From contig CALJOK010000004.1 in assembly GCA_937981555.1 (NCBI GenBank), positions 1 through 64,000 on the forward strand: a DNA stretch of 64,000 nt, given 5' to 3'. Below, piece by piece: positions 30,301 to 34,692 of this stretch (within the stretch, counting starts at the first letter, position 1; every line of letters starts with the position of its first letter). The DNA is from an uncultured Saprospiraceae bacterium. Its GTDB lineage: Bacteria > Bacteroidota > Bacteroidia > Chitinophagales > Saprospiraceae. The translations under genes and the position numbers were made by a program. Under the pieces are notes generated by a model that did not search any database, had not been told where the DNA came from, and saw nothing but the letters and a program-made list of their open reading frames with translations.

Positions 30301-30668
30301 TTTAAATGCTCTTGGGTCAATAAGATGGTTGCATCTGTATCTTCCAACATAAATTGAATTCGCTCCTGAGGATAACTTGGATCAATGGGAACGTAGGCTC
30401 CACCTGCTTTGAGGACAGCCAAAATTGCTATCATCATTTCTAGGGAACGTTCCACACAAATGGCAACAGCCAACTCCGGCTTGATGCCTTTGCTTTGCAA
30501 AAGATGTGCTAATTGGTTCGCTTTCTTATCCAATTCACCATAGGTCATTGACTGATCTCCGAAAACCAAAGCGGTTGCGTTCGGAAGGCGGTCGGCCTGC
30601 GATTCGAATAATTCGTGAACACATTTTTTTTCAGGGAAACTGAAATCCGATGTGGTATGTTTGCTCAT
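18378..30668 (-). CDS. hybrid NRPS/PKS with embedded sulfotransferase and aminotransferase domains
   Basis: 4096 residues on one chain, read by motif: A1 (15-515, YTSGSTGKPKG, YKTGD), PCP1 (533-605, FFELGGNSL), sulfotransferase (675-965, PAPS loop APPRSGTTLL), KS (1008-1435, TACSSS, EAHGTGT, KSNIGH), AT (1528-1880, GHSLGEY), ACP1 (1925-2000) and ACP2 (2040-2115, both GFDSL), class III PLP aminotransferase (2265-2705, Lys in YGKIISGG), C (2748-3176, HHAIADG), A2 (3205-3723), PCP2 (3733-3805, FFELGGHSL) and TE (3825-4090, GYSFGG). Inferred chemistry: load a starter on PCP1, extend with malonyl, convert the beta-keto to a beta-amine, couple one amino acid, release. KS-AT-aminotransferase-C order resembles McyE/MycA-type synthetases; the sulfotransferase before the KS is unusual. 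No 4'-phosphopantetheinyl transferase is in the window. Palindromic DNA elements lie in frame in several linkers. Confidence 0.92.
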   Translation of the reverse strand: MSKHTTSDFSFPEKKCVHELFESQADRLPNATALVFGDQSMTYGELDKKANQLAHLLQSKGIKPELAVAICVERSLEMMIAILAVLKAGGAYVPIDPSYPQERIQFMLEDTDATILLTQEHLKDNIPTSKSCETICLDSDWKKISKEKNTKPTCKKLPGNLIYTIYTSGSTGKPKGVQVEHRNVVNLIQGQMDFVQHPVKRFLYAYSFAFDGSVLLMWWTLLQGATMVIAEEGMEKDVQLLGKFIDDHKISHLLTFPSVYTILLDQVDVNRLLSLESVSVAGEACPSNLVIQHQQILPKTKLLNQYGPTEATVGATIYIAPENFEGEKVPIGKPIDNVQVFILNEKLEKVRTGEVGEIHIGGKGVARGYLNRKELTKEKFIQNPLKKKNKDRLYKTGDLGRFLPDGSIDFVGRADHQVKLRGYRIEMGEVEAAISQHPNVRETVVEIFGKKSADQKLVGYLTLKKGTQLNATQLRDFLTEKIPEYMIPSTFMFLEKMPFAASGKIDRLNLPEPNNARPELEQKFVGSETSLEDWLTQLWQEALGLEKIGIDDKFFELGGNSLQAAAFVAKVQKELNETVFIVSIFEAPTVREYAKFLEKNYPKAITRSVTFPSHDPKNKSKNTFQKEQNETVIDPIINNLTQESQATATLAKADFKAFKNFIPTFIKKVKKQNRKNPPAIFILAPPRSGTTLLRIMLAGHPQLFAANELQLLHFNTLQERKDAYTGKFSLWSEGTIRTIMELKNCNADEAKSIMQTFEKENLSTQDFYHTLQNWVGNRIIVDKSPSYAMDKMALEKAEADFDNAIFIHLSRHPYSMIKSFEKMHMDQVMFLKKHNYNSRNTGELIWTESHHNIDNFLKGIPADRQFRIIYEDLVQQPKQVMEAMCETIGLPFHPNLLNPYLDIEKKMTDGLYDNSKPMGDPNLLKHGSIKSKKAEEWKKVKDDNFLHAETWKLAEEIGYESLEGKKKQVASIQKVIQNQLVSKPKSNIKQEQLITPDSSIIPPTGDVAIIGMSGRFPGAKNLNEFWENLINEKDVSVEFTAEELQANGIDPNLLNDPNYVRRGMPLQDADKFDASFFGYLPKEAALMDPQHRIFLECAYAALEGAGYVSEKYKGTIGIYGGVARNTYLVNNVITHPKYFKSIEDFTKGITQEKDFPATRVAYKLNLKGAAINVQTACSSSGVAVHLACQNLLSGDNDMMLVGGGRIQPPVEAGHLHTEGHALSPDGYCRSFDADADGMVRGNGMAFIVLKKLEKAIADGDSIHAIIKSTAIGNDGSDKVGFTAPSVRGQAETIAKAYQQANINPETINYIEAHGTGTRIGDPIEIAALTQAFSRFTDKKKFCAISSVKSNIGHFDAGACVAGIIKTVLSLKHGKLPTTLHFKQPNPQIDFKRTPFFVNDKLRKWKKGNTPRRAGVSSFGLGGTNAHIILEEAPLMEKTINTRSHNLLLLSAKTETALGRNAYNLGVFLDKNDVVDLTNAAYTLQIGRNHFQHRLFTIAENETETSDALKNLDKKKVFAKTISKKKKHISFMFPGGGAQHTNMGIGLYQTEKVFHTSVNNCVGNLIEHHGLDLREVLYPNLFGKKPNKNGTLSEPMENPLHAIALLFTIEYATAQLWMSYGIRPKEMIGHSLGEYVAACVAGVFSLEDALAMVVKRGELFQTLPQGGMLSVPMSPKEVEPFMDKNLSFAAINKPDHCVVSGSVKAIDLIKEKLNAKEIHSTRLHIRVAAHSLEVEPILKEFEAFLQNIKYNEPQIPIISNLTGTWVKAENIASPKYWVNHLRQTVRFAEGVETLLQQEDRILLEVGPGQTLSTFARQHPAKQKEQTILASLRHPKETIPDLAFFQKTLGQLWLEGVELDFENVNAGKNYTRISLPTYSFEKTRHWIDAKPILIPDSEESDYVIPKTDFPSNENGHTMSQPTTPQFNRRDLVLRDLKNIFQDLSGIDAAEMDEQSSFLELGFDSLFLTQAVGKIKKELQVELSFRQLFEEAPNFDELTSLVETQISDDKYQAELAQSTYFEAPASEQHNSEAGTSEYVVFTKRELILRDLKNVFQDLSGIDAAEMDEQSSFLELGFDSLFLTQAVGKIKKEMQVELSFRQLFEEAPNFDELTDLVENQISPNAYESELTKLNTQKSVQVVSQNQNPILPTTQLQVPNLQQQLQQMNFPNSTAPTGTVQEIIQQQLQLMQLQMAMLQGGNIPTNISQPQITSKKNGIISKPLTSSAAKNISKTKSNGSANEKQQVKKGQKFNHWAPIEKKNKSGLTMQQELYLKDLIKKYTKKTKGSQALTQAQRKHLADPRSISGFNKLWKDMIYQIVVERSKGSKIWDIDGNEYIDYRSSFGISLFGHTPDFIQEAIKKQLKKGIELGVLTPLAKKVADLLCELSGTERVTFVNTGSESLSAAVRAARTVTMKDKIAYFEGDYHGIADEMLAKGVERNGKSFSLPISPGIPKFLVENVIVFKYDDPDVLEKIKAHADELAAVLIEPIQPNNPTHQPKELLQAIRRVTAENDIALIFDEMITGFRTGMRGAQSWYDIEADILCYGKIISGGLPMAAVAGKSKYLDVFDGGAWQFGDESVPEVGVTFFGGTFVRHPLSMASAYAALSEIKKQGQKMYDELNEKTARFAERVSELFLATKVPMKVHSTASILAFKPTDNNPLAKLFFFYLQYKGIHIAEKAALVTVAHTQEDLDKTYQAIEETIRLMQTAGFFKITVADVIDENKIIYPPSQPQLLNGNKNEVSVNEKKKTVPLTEGQQEVWIEQRLGNEAAAAYNLSSDFLFEGDLKIEALRNAIQQLVQRHESLRTFFNEENTTQTILPKLEVGIPVLDFSHLTEQAKNKQLGKLRFDESEIPLDIFTGPLCRFKIIKFSESVHRLFMTVHHAIADGWSCGILTTDLQALYNANVQGRKADLPQAKQLSAYALEQANFKNSEQGKANEVFWKKQFTDDIPILDFPTDRSRPLTKTYNCDLEKITFDEELFVDLKKTAAKNGTTFFFLMYSAFHTFLHRLSGQEDLVLGLVAAGQTIAGNQNLVTHGVSLLPVRMQVEKQAPFSQHLKYVRGKVLDAFEHQNYTLGALVKNLKLPRDMSRQPIISILFNMDAEGAPLQFENLEAALKPIPRNYETFDMFINVKPTKNNCHFELIYNTDLFFKETIQRRLKEFETLLKGIVENPNQAISHLPILPDFEKQQLLGEWNATQSDFPKNICLHELIENQVERTPEKVAIEFKNQQLNYAQFNKRVNQLAHFLISKNIQKGEFVGMFVERSLDMVIGLLAIMKVGGIYVPLDPSNPKDRLQVIIEDAQAKMIISNQKMIRKLPKTNAEITLLDEIQYELSQSSQENPKRAISSEDFVYVIYTSGSSGNPKGVVIPHYAVVDHHYAMMERIGFSKDEAIFSVATVSFDPSVQDFFVPLLMGAKVIVAEQEAVSDGFLLKQRLEESKATLLQATPATWRMLNIAGWKGHPNFTVLTGGEGLTSELANTLLQKCKVVWNIYGPTETTIWSTAKKIKKTRDHGENETAYEPVGRPINNVQIYLLDEFLQPVPIGAAGEVFIGGVGVAPGGYFKREELSKEKFIDLPASVKRLSEPLTNTRLGVNDSESRSPKIYRTGDIARYLSNGDLEYLRRADGQVKIRGFRIELGEIESAISQIDGVAENVVVVREDQKDNKVLAAYVVMKKGNEVDSNFFKKSLKNKLPDYMVPTAFVGMEKFPLTATLKIDRKKLPAPDLSRNELETGFVAPRTEMEKTLAKIWTGTIGVQNIGINDNFFELGGHSLIAVGMMARIEKATGKSLPLSVLLENATIKSLASLMEDDEKVEKTWNSLIPVKSTGSKPPIYIVHGAGLHVMLFNVLGSFMDKEQPVFALQAKGLNGESEPLDRMEDIAAHYVAEILKHNPCGPYAVAGYSFGGLIAFEMAKQLKAQGKEIALLGMFDTIVQPYITKNMDTRNFTQKFGDRFKKTTWDIGNFIKNPGPNYEYRAFNLKKRIERWKYKKNENKQVQNTEVDVLGKVDRANGKAYENYKITPYDGDIHLFRAKEKRFYLKDFKFLGWSPYARKIIVNEVGGDHVKLFNGKDGEDFAKILQRCLDEQFGEDSNVFKLRTA
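19877..19936. repeat. in-frame palindromic element inside the second adenylation domain
   Basis: Perfect 14-bp arms (19877-19890 and 19923-19936) with a second inner pairing (TTAACA with TGTTAA). It encodes most of an extra stretch (SVKRLSEP...SESRSPK) just before the YRTGD core motif. The first adenylation domain of the same protein has only a few residues there (LKKKNKDR). Confidence 0.8.
24300..24905 (-). repeat. tandem duplication of an acyl carrier protein domain
   Basis: Two ACP-coding segments lie 342 bp apart, and their proteins differ in only a few positions across about 75 residues (shared core ELGFDSLFLTQAVGKIKKE). The near identity points to recent duplication or gene conversion. 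A palindromic element sits in the linker between them. Confidence 0.85.
24562..24623. repeat. in-frame palindromic element in the ACP1-ACP2 linker
   Basis: Arms of 26 bp (24562-24587 and 24598-24623, three mismatches) flank a 10-nt loop. It encodes the linker residues YFEAPASEQHNSEAGTSEYV. Its GC content is higher than that of the flanks. Confidence 0.8.
24974..24991. repeat. short palindrome CTGACTC-TTCT-GAGTCAG in the AT-ACP linker
   Basis: A 7-bp perfect stem encoding PDSEESD in the linker before ACP1. A sister core, TGACTC-TCTT-GAGTCA, lies near 28735-28750 in the PCP1-sulfotransferase linker, and both are preceded by GTAG. Confidence 0.5.
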
Positions 30669-31094
30669 AGTATCTTGCTCAAATTCTGTGCGTTACGCCA
30701 CATCCGTGGGGGAAGGGGGTAACTCGTGTGATTAAACTGAGCTAGTTTTTGATTCTCTAATATGTTTGAATATTATAAATTGTAAAACATCTGGAGGGAG
30801 TACGAAGATACGATGAGAGGTTGATTTTTTTCTACCCTCAAGTTGGTAATTTTCGCATACCCAATTATAATAATGCGGTAAGTGGAGTTTTTGGAAGTGT
30901 CTTCAAATTTACATTCTTTTTTGCAATAATGAAAGGTTTCTTTTTCGATTGAATGAATATTTTGATTTTATATTTGATTTTTCTTTTTATTTCATTTCTG
31001 TCAAAAATTATACAAATCAAAATGCAGCATTCTTCTAGGTCAGCCTATCATAGGTTTAAACCCTTCATTTTTGTAAAAATTAAAATCAAAAATT
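30669..31094. other. 426-bp intergenic region upstream of the NRPS/PKS and Omp28 genes
   Basis: This is the divergent control region of the NRPS/PKS (minus) and the Omp28-like gene (plus). I find no convincing TAnnTTTG promoter with a proper upstream element on either strand and no small gene. An imperfect dyad, TGTGCGTTACGCCACA (30687-30702), lies 19 bp upstream of the NRPS start. A G-rich run (CCGTGGGGGAAGGGGG) follows it and is unusual for this AT-rich genome. Confidence 0.4.
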
Positions 31095-31916
31095 ATGAAA
31101 ATTAAAAATCTTTCTATTTCCGTTTGCGCCATTCTTTTCTTCTCGATGCTAACTTTCAATTCTTGTAAAAAAGACTTCGATGTACTCGCTGATCTTCCTG
31201 AGACATTTACCAAAAAAGTTTTGATCGAAGAATTCACCGGTGAATGGTGCGGTGCATGCGCAAGTGCATTTCCAAGAATTCAAACTGTACTTGACGAAAA
31301 CCCGAATACAGTTTTTGCTGCAGCACTTCATTATAGTGATCCTTTTAGTACAACCAAAACACATCAAATCAAAAGTACTTTTGGTATTTCTAGTTTTCCG
31401 TCTGCATTAGTTGATCGGTATTCTTTTGGCACTTCTTCGCCTAGAGTTTCATTATTGACTTCACAATTGAGAAGTAAATCAGAAACTCGGTTGGAAGAAA
31501 AAATAACGACTGGTCTTAGAATTGATACTGAATTTGGGGAGGAAGGAAAAGCAACTATTAAAGTTTTTGTAGGACAAAGTGAAATCATGGCTGGTCAACC
31601 AAGAGTAACAACTTACCTGATTGAAGATGAAGTACCTGAAGTAAATCAATCAGGTGCATCTGGTAATGATTATAGACATCATGCTGTAGTACGAAAAATT
31701 TTGACAGAAGCTGCTGGAAATAAATTAAATAATTTAGATGTACAAGATCGAGATTTCATCACTCTTACATTTGAAGATGTTGATATTTCTGAATTCGATA
31801 AAGATCATTTATCGGTGATTGCTTTTGTTCATTATGCTGATGCAAGTGATAAATCTAATCATGAGATCATTAATGTTCAAAAAGTAACACTAGGTGAAAA
31901 TCAGGATTGGGATTAA
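31095..31916 (+). CDS. Omp28-related outer-membrane lipoprotein with thioredoxin-like fold
   Basis: 273 residues. The N-terminus is a lipoprotein signal (MLTFNSC, Cys near residue 23). A thioredoxin-like domain follows, with VLIEEFTGEWCGACASAFP giving a WCGAC active-site-like CxxC near residue 52, then a beta-rich C-terminal half. This matches the Omp28 family of Bacteroidota, described as surface or outer-membrane lipoproteins; a redox role is plausible from the CxxC but not shown. It stands alone, with a strong terminator 70 bp downstream. Confidence 0.85.
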   Translation: MKIKNLSISVCAILFFSMLTFNSCKKDFDVLADLPETFTKKVLIEEFTGEWCGACASAFPRIQTVLDENPNTVFAAALHYSDPFSTTKTHQIKSTFGISSFPSALVDRYSFGTSSPRVSLLTSQLRSKSETRLEEKITTGLRIDTEFGEEGKATIKVFVGQSEIMAGQPRVTTYLIEDEVPEVNQSGASGNDYRHHAVVRKILTEAAGNKLNNLDVQDRDFITLTFEDVDISEFDKDHLSVIAFVHYADASDKSNHEIINVQKVTLGENQDWD

Positions 31917-31987
31917 TTCCTATTTCTAAAAATAAACTCATTAAATATTTCTATAAGTAACAGTTAGAAATTAGATAGTTTTGACAG

Positions 31988-32023
31988 AGCACTCGTTGAT
32001 ATATTTCTTCGAGTGCTTTTTTT
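31988..32023 (+). terminator. rho-independent terminator after the Omp28-like gene
   Basis: AGCACTCG (31988-31995) pairs perfectly with CGAGTGCT (32010-32017), followed by six to seven T residues. Confidence 0.85.
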
Positions 32024-32064
32024 GCATCAGAATTAAAATTGTAAATGTATTGTTATATTAAATC

Positions 32065-32928
32065 CTACTCTACTATCTTTTTAATATCTTTCCGATATCC
32101 TGAAGGACTCTTGCCGGTGATTTGTTTGAAAAATTTATTGAAATTTGACACATTCTTAAAACCACTTTCATAACAAATTTCTGAAATACTTGACTTCTCT
32201 TCCGATAATAATTTGCAAGCATGAACGACTCTATATTCATTGACAAATTTCGTAAATGGTTTTCCTGACAATTTTTTAAAATATCGACAGAATGCAGGTA
32301 CCGTCATCGTCGCAATTTTAGCGACCGTTTCTAATGCAATTGGTTCTTGAAAATTTTCGCGGATATGTTTATAAATACTTCTGATACGATCATTGTCTTG
32401 AGCCTGCACTTCAAAACCAAAATCAGACGCATTTAATATTTCATATTCCTCCGAAATCGCCAACGCATGAAAGATGGACAACAACTCAATCAATCGTTCA
32501 AAATGATCCAACTCATTTAAAAACTCTAATCGCTTACCAACTTCCTCTCTTGTTTTTCCATAAAAAGATAGTCCTAATCTTGACCGTTCAAAAAGCTGAT
32601 TGATGGCATGCAGTTCAGGTTTCCCCAAAAATGTTTCTCCCAGAAAATCTCGATTCATTTGTACCACTACTTCACATTCATTTCCAGTCAAACTATCTGT
32701 AAATCCTGAATGCGGAACATTCGATCCAATAAAAATCAAATCACCATTATTAAAATAGGACATATGGTTTCCGATATGTCGCTTTCCACCACCACCTTTT
32801 ATAAACACCATTTCGAGTTCAGGATGATAATGCCAAAACGGAGTCTTGTTCCGATTGGGGTCATCATATTTTCGAACTGAAAATGAGCTTCCAAAAAAAG
32901 TAGGTATTTTTTCAAATGTTGCTTTCAT
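32065..32928 (-). CDS. AraC-family transcriptional regulator with N-terminal cupin domain
   Basis: 287 residues. The N-terminal half is a cupin (FWHYHPELEMVFIKGG, then GDLIFIGSNVPHSG), the sugar-sensing type of AraC arm. The C-terminal 100 residues hold two helix-turn-helix units ending GFKNVSNFNKFFKQITGKSP. It is transcribed away from the four-unit array that begins about 140 bp from its start. The array's conserved 31-bp operator is therefore in its divergent promoter region, making this protein the first candidate to bind it. A TTGTCTTTATTCC stretch at 32977-32989 resembles the motif upstream of the other AraC gene with a 2-bp gap. Confidence 0.88.
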   Translation of the reverse strand: MKATFEKIPTFFGSSFSVRKYDDPNRNKTPFWHYHPELEMVFIKGGGGKRHIGNHMSYFNNGDLIFIGSNVPHSGFTDSLTGNECEVVVQMNRDFLGETFLGKPELHAINQLFERSRLGLSFYGKTREEVGKRLEFLNELDHFERLIELLSIFHALAISEEYEILNASDFGFEVQAQDNDRIRSIYKHIRENFQEPIALETVAKIATMTVPAFCRYFKKLSGKPFTKFVNEYRVVHACKLLSEEKSSISEICYESGFKNVSNFNKFFKQITGKSPSGYRKDIKKIVE

Positions 32929-33045
32929 ATATTTTTTTATTTACCCTTTAGTCAACCTTATTTCCATTGAAAAAGTTGTCTTTATTCCTTTAATATTCCA
33001 TAAAATTAAACAAGTATAATACAAAGTTAACCCAAACTCTATAAC

Positions 33046-33124
33046 AAAATAGCCCTTATGCTAAAATAGCATCAAATGTTGACAATTTTAGCGTAGTCCA
33101 GCCCATTTATTGAGTTTACCTTTG
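33046..33124 (+). promoter_or_regulatory. array unit 1 operator and promoter
   Basis: Operator 33066-33096 (ATAG...GTAG, 31 bp) is followed after exactly 20 bp by TACCTTTG (33117-33124), a TAnnTTTG -7 box. An extra AAAATAGC at 33046-33053 repeats the AAAATAGC that overlaps the operator start (33063-33070), 17 bp apart. That gives a direct-repeat arrangement of the sort AraC proteins bind. Confidence 0.65.
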
Positions 33125-33145
33125 TATTGCAACTTTAAAGAAAGG

Positions 33146-33271
33146 ATGTATTATTCTCAAGACTTTTCAAATACCTATTTAAAATCACATTTTTACACAC
33201 CGAGAAAAATACTTGTTAAAGTTGCCTTAATTGAAGTTGATTTTTTGTTTCTATATAGTTTTGTTTTGTAA
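33146..33271 (+). CDS. possible 41-residue small protein (array unit 1)
   Basis: ATG follows AAAGAAAGG, a reasonable ribosome site, about 20 nt after the -7 box. The frame starts MYYSQDFSNTYLKSHFY and ends in the conserved 3' segment, with its TAA overlapping the foot of the terminator hairpin. The last 13 codons lie in sequence that units 2 and 3 keep without an open frame, so that part is conserved for another reason. It could be chance; no family is recognised. Confidence 0.3.
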   Translation: MYYSQDFSNTYLKSHFYTPRKILVKVALIEVDFLFLYSFVL

Positions 33272-33310
33272 GAGGAGATGAGCATTGTGCTTATCTCCTC
33301 TTTTCTTTTG
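33231..33310 (+). terminator. array unit 1 conserved 3' segment and terminator
   Basis: The stem 33270-33283/33289-33302 (14 bp, loop ATTGT) is followed by TTTTCTTTT. It is preceded by the conserved segment ending TTTCTATATAGTTTTG. Confidence 0.8.
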
Positions 33311-33341
33311 AGGGATAAATAAAAAATTCCCACTCATCAAG

Positions 33342-33400
33342 ATAGCATCAGTAATTGTAAATTTTAATGTAGGGGAGTTTATTTCTCCAATCTATATTTG
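33342..33400 (+). promoter_or_regulatory. array unit 2 operator and promoter
   Basis: Operator 33342-33372, 20-bp spacer, TATATTTG at 33393-33400. There is no TTG at the usual -33 position; GTAG occupies that place, as in the other units, which suggests activator dependence or another sigma factor. Confidence 0.65.
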
Positions 33401-33404
33401 TATT

Positions 33405-33523
33405 GTAATTAGGAAATAAATACTTTCCAATTTACGATCTAATTTGAAGTTGATTTTTTGTTTCTATATAGTTTTGATTTGTAAGAGGAGATGAGCATCG
33501 TGCTTATCTCCTCTTTTCTTTTT
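33405..33523 (+). ncRNA. candidate small RNA, array unit 2 (~115 nt)
   Basis: It runs from a few bases past the -7 box to the T tract of the terminator (stem 33483-33496/33502-33515). There is no ATG-initiated frame in between. It is nearly identical to unit 3 over its whole length, with differences in the loop and at single bases. The boundaries are inferred from promoter and terminator only. Confidence 0.5.
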
Positions 33524-33566
33524 GAGACTAAAGTAATCTTTTTATAAAAAATCCACACTCATCAAA

Positions 33567-33625
33567 ATAGTATCAGTAATTGTAAACTTTAGTGTAGGGG
33601 AGTTTATTTTTCCAATCTATATTTG
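33567..33625 (+). promoter_or_regulatory. array unit 3 operator and promoter
   Basis: Operator 33567-33597, 20-bp spacer, TATATTTG at 33618-33625. Same layout as unit 2, with a few substitutions outside the conserved positions. Confidence 0.65.
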
Positions 33626-33629
33626 TATT

Positions 33630-33747
33630 GTAATTAGGAAATAAATACTTTCCAATTTACAATCTAATTTGAAGTTGATTTTTTGTTTCTATATAGTTTT
33701 GTTTTGTAAGAGGAGATGAGCATTGTGCTTATCTCCTCTTTTCTTTT
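33630..33747 (+). ncRNA. candidate small RNA, array unit 3 (~115 nt)
   Basis: Same design as unit 2: start just past the -7 box, end at the terminator stem 33708-33721/33727-33740 plus T tract, no ATG frame. The terminator stem is unchanged between units 1, 2 and 3, while one base differs in the loop. Confidence 0.5.
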
Positions 33748-33847
33748 GCCGATAAAAAAAGTAATCTTTTTCTTGCCTATTCCATTTTTACCTTAATTCA
33801 ATTCTAAATTACCCGTCTATTTTTATATTGTAAATTTTAAAGTTAAA

Positions 33848-33906
33848 ATAGTATCAAACATTGCGAATTGTAAAGTAGTGCAAGAGCTATTTCTCCTCTA
33901 GTTTTG
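33848..33906 (+). promoter_or_regulatory. array unit 4 operator and promoter
   Basis: Operator 33848-33878, 20-bp spacer, TAGTTTTG at 33899-33906, then a leader of about 35 nt to the ATG at 33947. Confidence 0.65.
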
Positions 33907-33946
33907 TATTATCATATTTACTTAAAAATCAAAAACACATTTTATT

Positions 33947-34558
33947 ATGAAAAAGATGACAGAAAACTTTAAAAATATTTCATTTGTAATTGTATTGTTA
34001 TGTATTACTTCAAACATTTTTGCAAATGATTCAAAACCTAGCTTAAAAATCATTTCAGGAGAAAAAAATGCATTCACTCTCATTTCAAATGATGTTAAAA
34101 ATTCAGATATAACTATCCGGATTTTTGATGAAGCAGGCCTTAATCTACTCAATGAAAAAATTGAAGTAAATAGAACATTCTCAAAATCATATGATCTATC
34201 TAATATGCCAAATGGAATTTACGAAGTAGAAATTGAGGATAACATTTCATTCCGTAAATACTTTGTTATAACTACTTCAGATACAATTGAGATTATGGAA
34301 AATGTTGAACAGAAAGTCTTTAAACCTATTGTTGTATTGGAGGAATCTTTACTAAAATTGAACCTTCTGAATTTGGGAAGTGGAAATGTCGAATTGAGTT
34401 TAAGTAATAAAATAGGAGAAGAAATTTATACTGAAAAAATCGAAAATACGATCGCTATTCATAAGGGATTTGATTTGTCAAAATTACCTTCTGGAGATTA
34501 TTCAGTTGAAGTAAAAACGGAGGAGAAATATTTTCATGTTGAAGTACATCTAAAATAA
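33947..34558 (+). CDS. small secreted protein with two sorting-tail-like beta domains (array unit 4)
   Basis: 203 residues. A signal peptide (about 1-26, ending FAND) is followed by two repeats of one beta-sandwich pattern: residues 30-108, with YDLSNMPNGIYEVEIED, and 116-203, with FDLSKLPSGDYSVEVKT. This pattern resembles the C-terminal tail domains of type IX secretion cargo, but here there is no catalytic cargo. Similar stand-alone proteins occur in Flavobacteriia, and their role is not established to my knowledge. It is the only array unit with a clear protein, sitting between the shared promoter and the shared 3' segment. Confidence 0.75.
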   Translation: MKKMTENFKNISFVIVLLCITSNIFANDSKPSLKIISGEKNAFTLISNDVKNSDITIRIFDEAGLNLLNEKIEVNRTFSKSYDLSNMPNGIYEVEIEDNISFRKYFVITTSDTIEIMENVEQKVFKPIVVLEESLLKLNLLNLGSGNVELSLSNKIGEEIYTEKIENTIAIHKGFDLSKLPSGDYSVEVKTEEKYFHVEVHLK

Positions 34559-34601
34559 AAGTTGATTTAAGAATTAATTTTTCGTTTCTATATAGTTTTG
34601 C

Positions 34602-34637
34602 AATAGAGGTGAGTAGAAATTACTTACCTCTATTTTT
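34602..34637 (+). terminator. array unit 4 terminator
   Basis: Stem 34602-34615/34621-34634 (14 bp, one G-T pair) followed by T residues. It is preceded by the shared TTTCTATATAGTTTTG (34585-34600). Confidence 0.8.
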
Positions 34638-34640
34638 CAT

Positions 34641-34684
34641 AAAAAAAGTTCTTCCAACTCAGATGAGTTAGAAGAACTTTTTTT
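34641..34684. terminator. bidirectional terminator between unit 4 and the Coq4-like gene
   Basis: A seven-A run, GTTCTT and AACTC pair with GAGTT, AAGAAC and a seven-T run. It can end transcription from both sides of this convergent gap. Confidence 0.8.
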
Positions 34685-34692
34685 ATAAATAT

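Larger units (their letters stand above)
33066..34637 (+). repeat. tandem array of four transcription units sharing operator, promoter and 3' segment
   Basis: Operators start at 33066, 33342, 33567 and 33848. In all four, ATAG[C/T]ATCA, a TTG at operator positions 14-16, AA at 19-20, TA at 24-25 and GTAG at 28-31 are kept, then 20 bp, then TAnnTTTG. Each unit ends with TTTCTATATAGTTTTG followed by a terminator hairpin. Units 2 and 3 are nearly identical over about 225 bp. Unit 1 has a 41-codon frame, units 2 and 3 have no ATG frame, and unit 4 carries a 203-codon gene between the two conserved ends. Confidence 0.8.

Noticed and set aside
33250-33265. TAGTTTTG within TTTCTATATAGTTTTG as an extra TAnnTTTG promoter in each array unit
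   Set aside because: It would start transcription immediately before the terminator hairpin, and the nearest upstream TTG is only 16 bp away. A conserved 3' RNA segment explains it better.
33066-33750. CRISPR array or direct-repeat phage element in the tandem repeat region
   Set aside because: The repeats are about 225-280 bp apart, contain promoters and terminators, and there are no short regular spacers.
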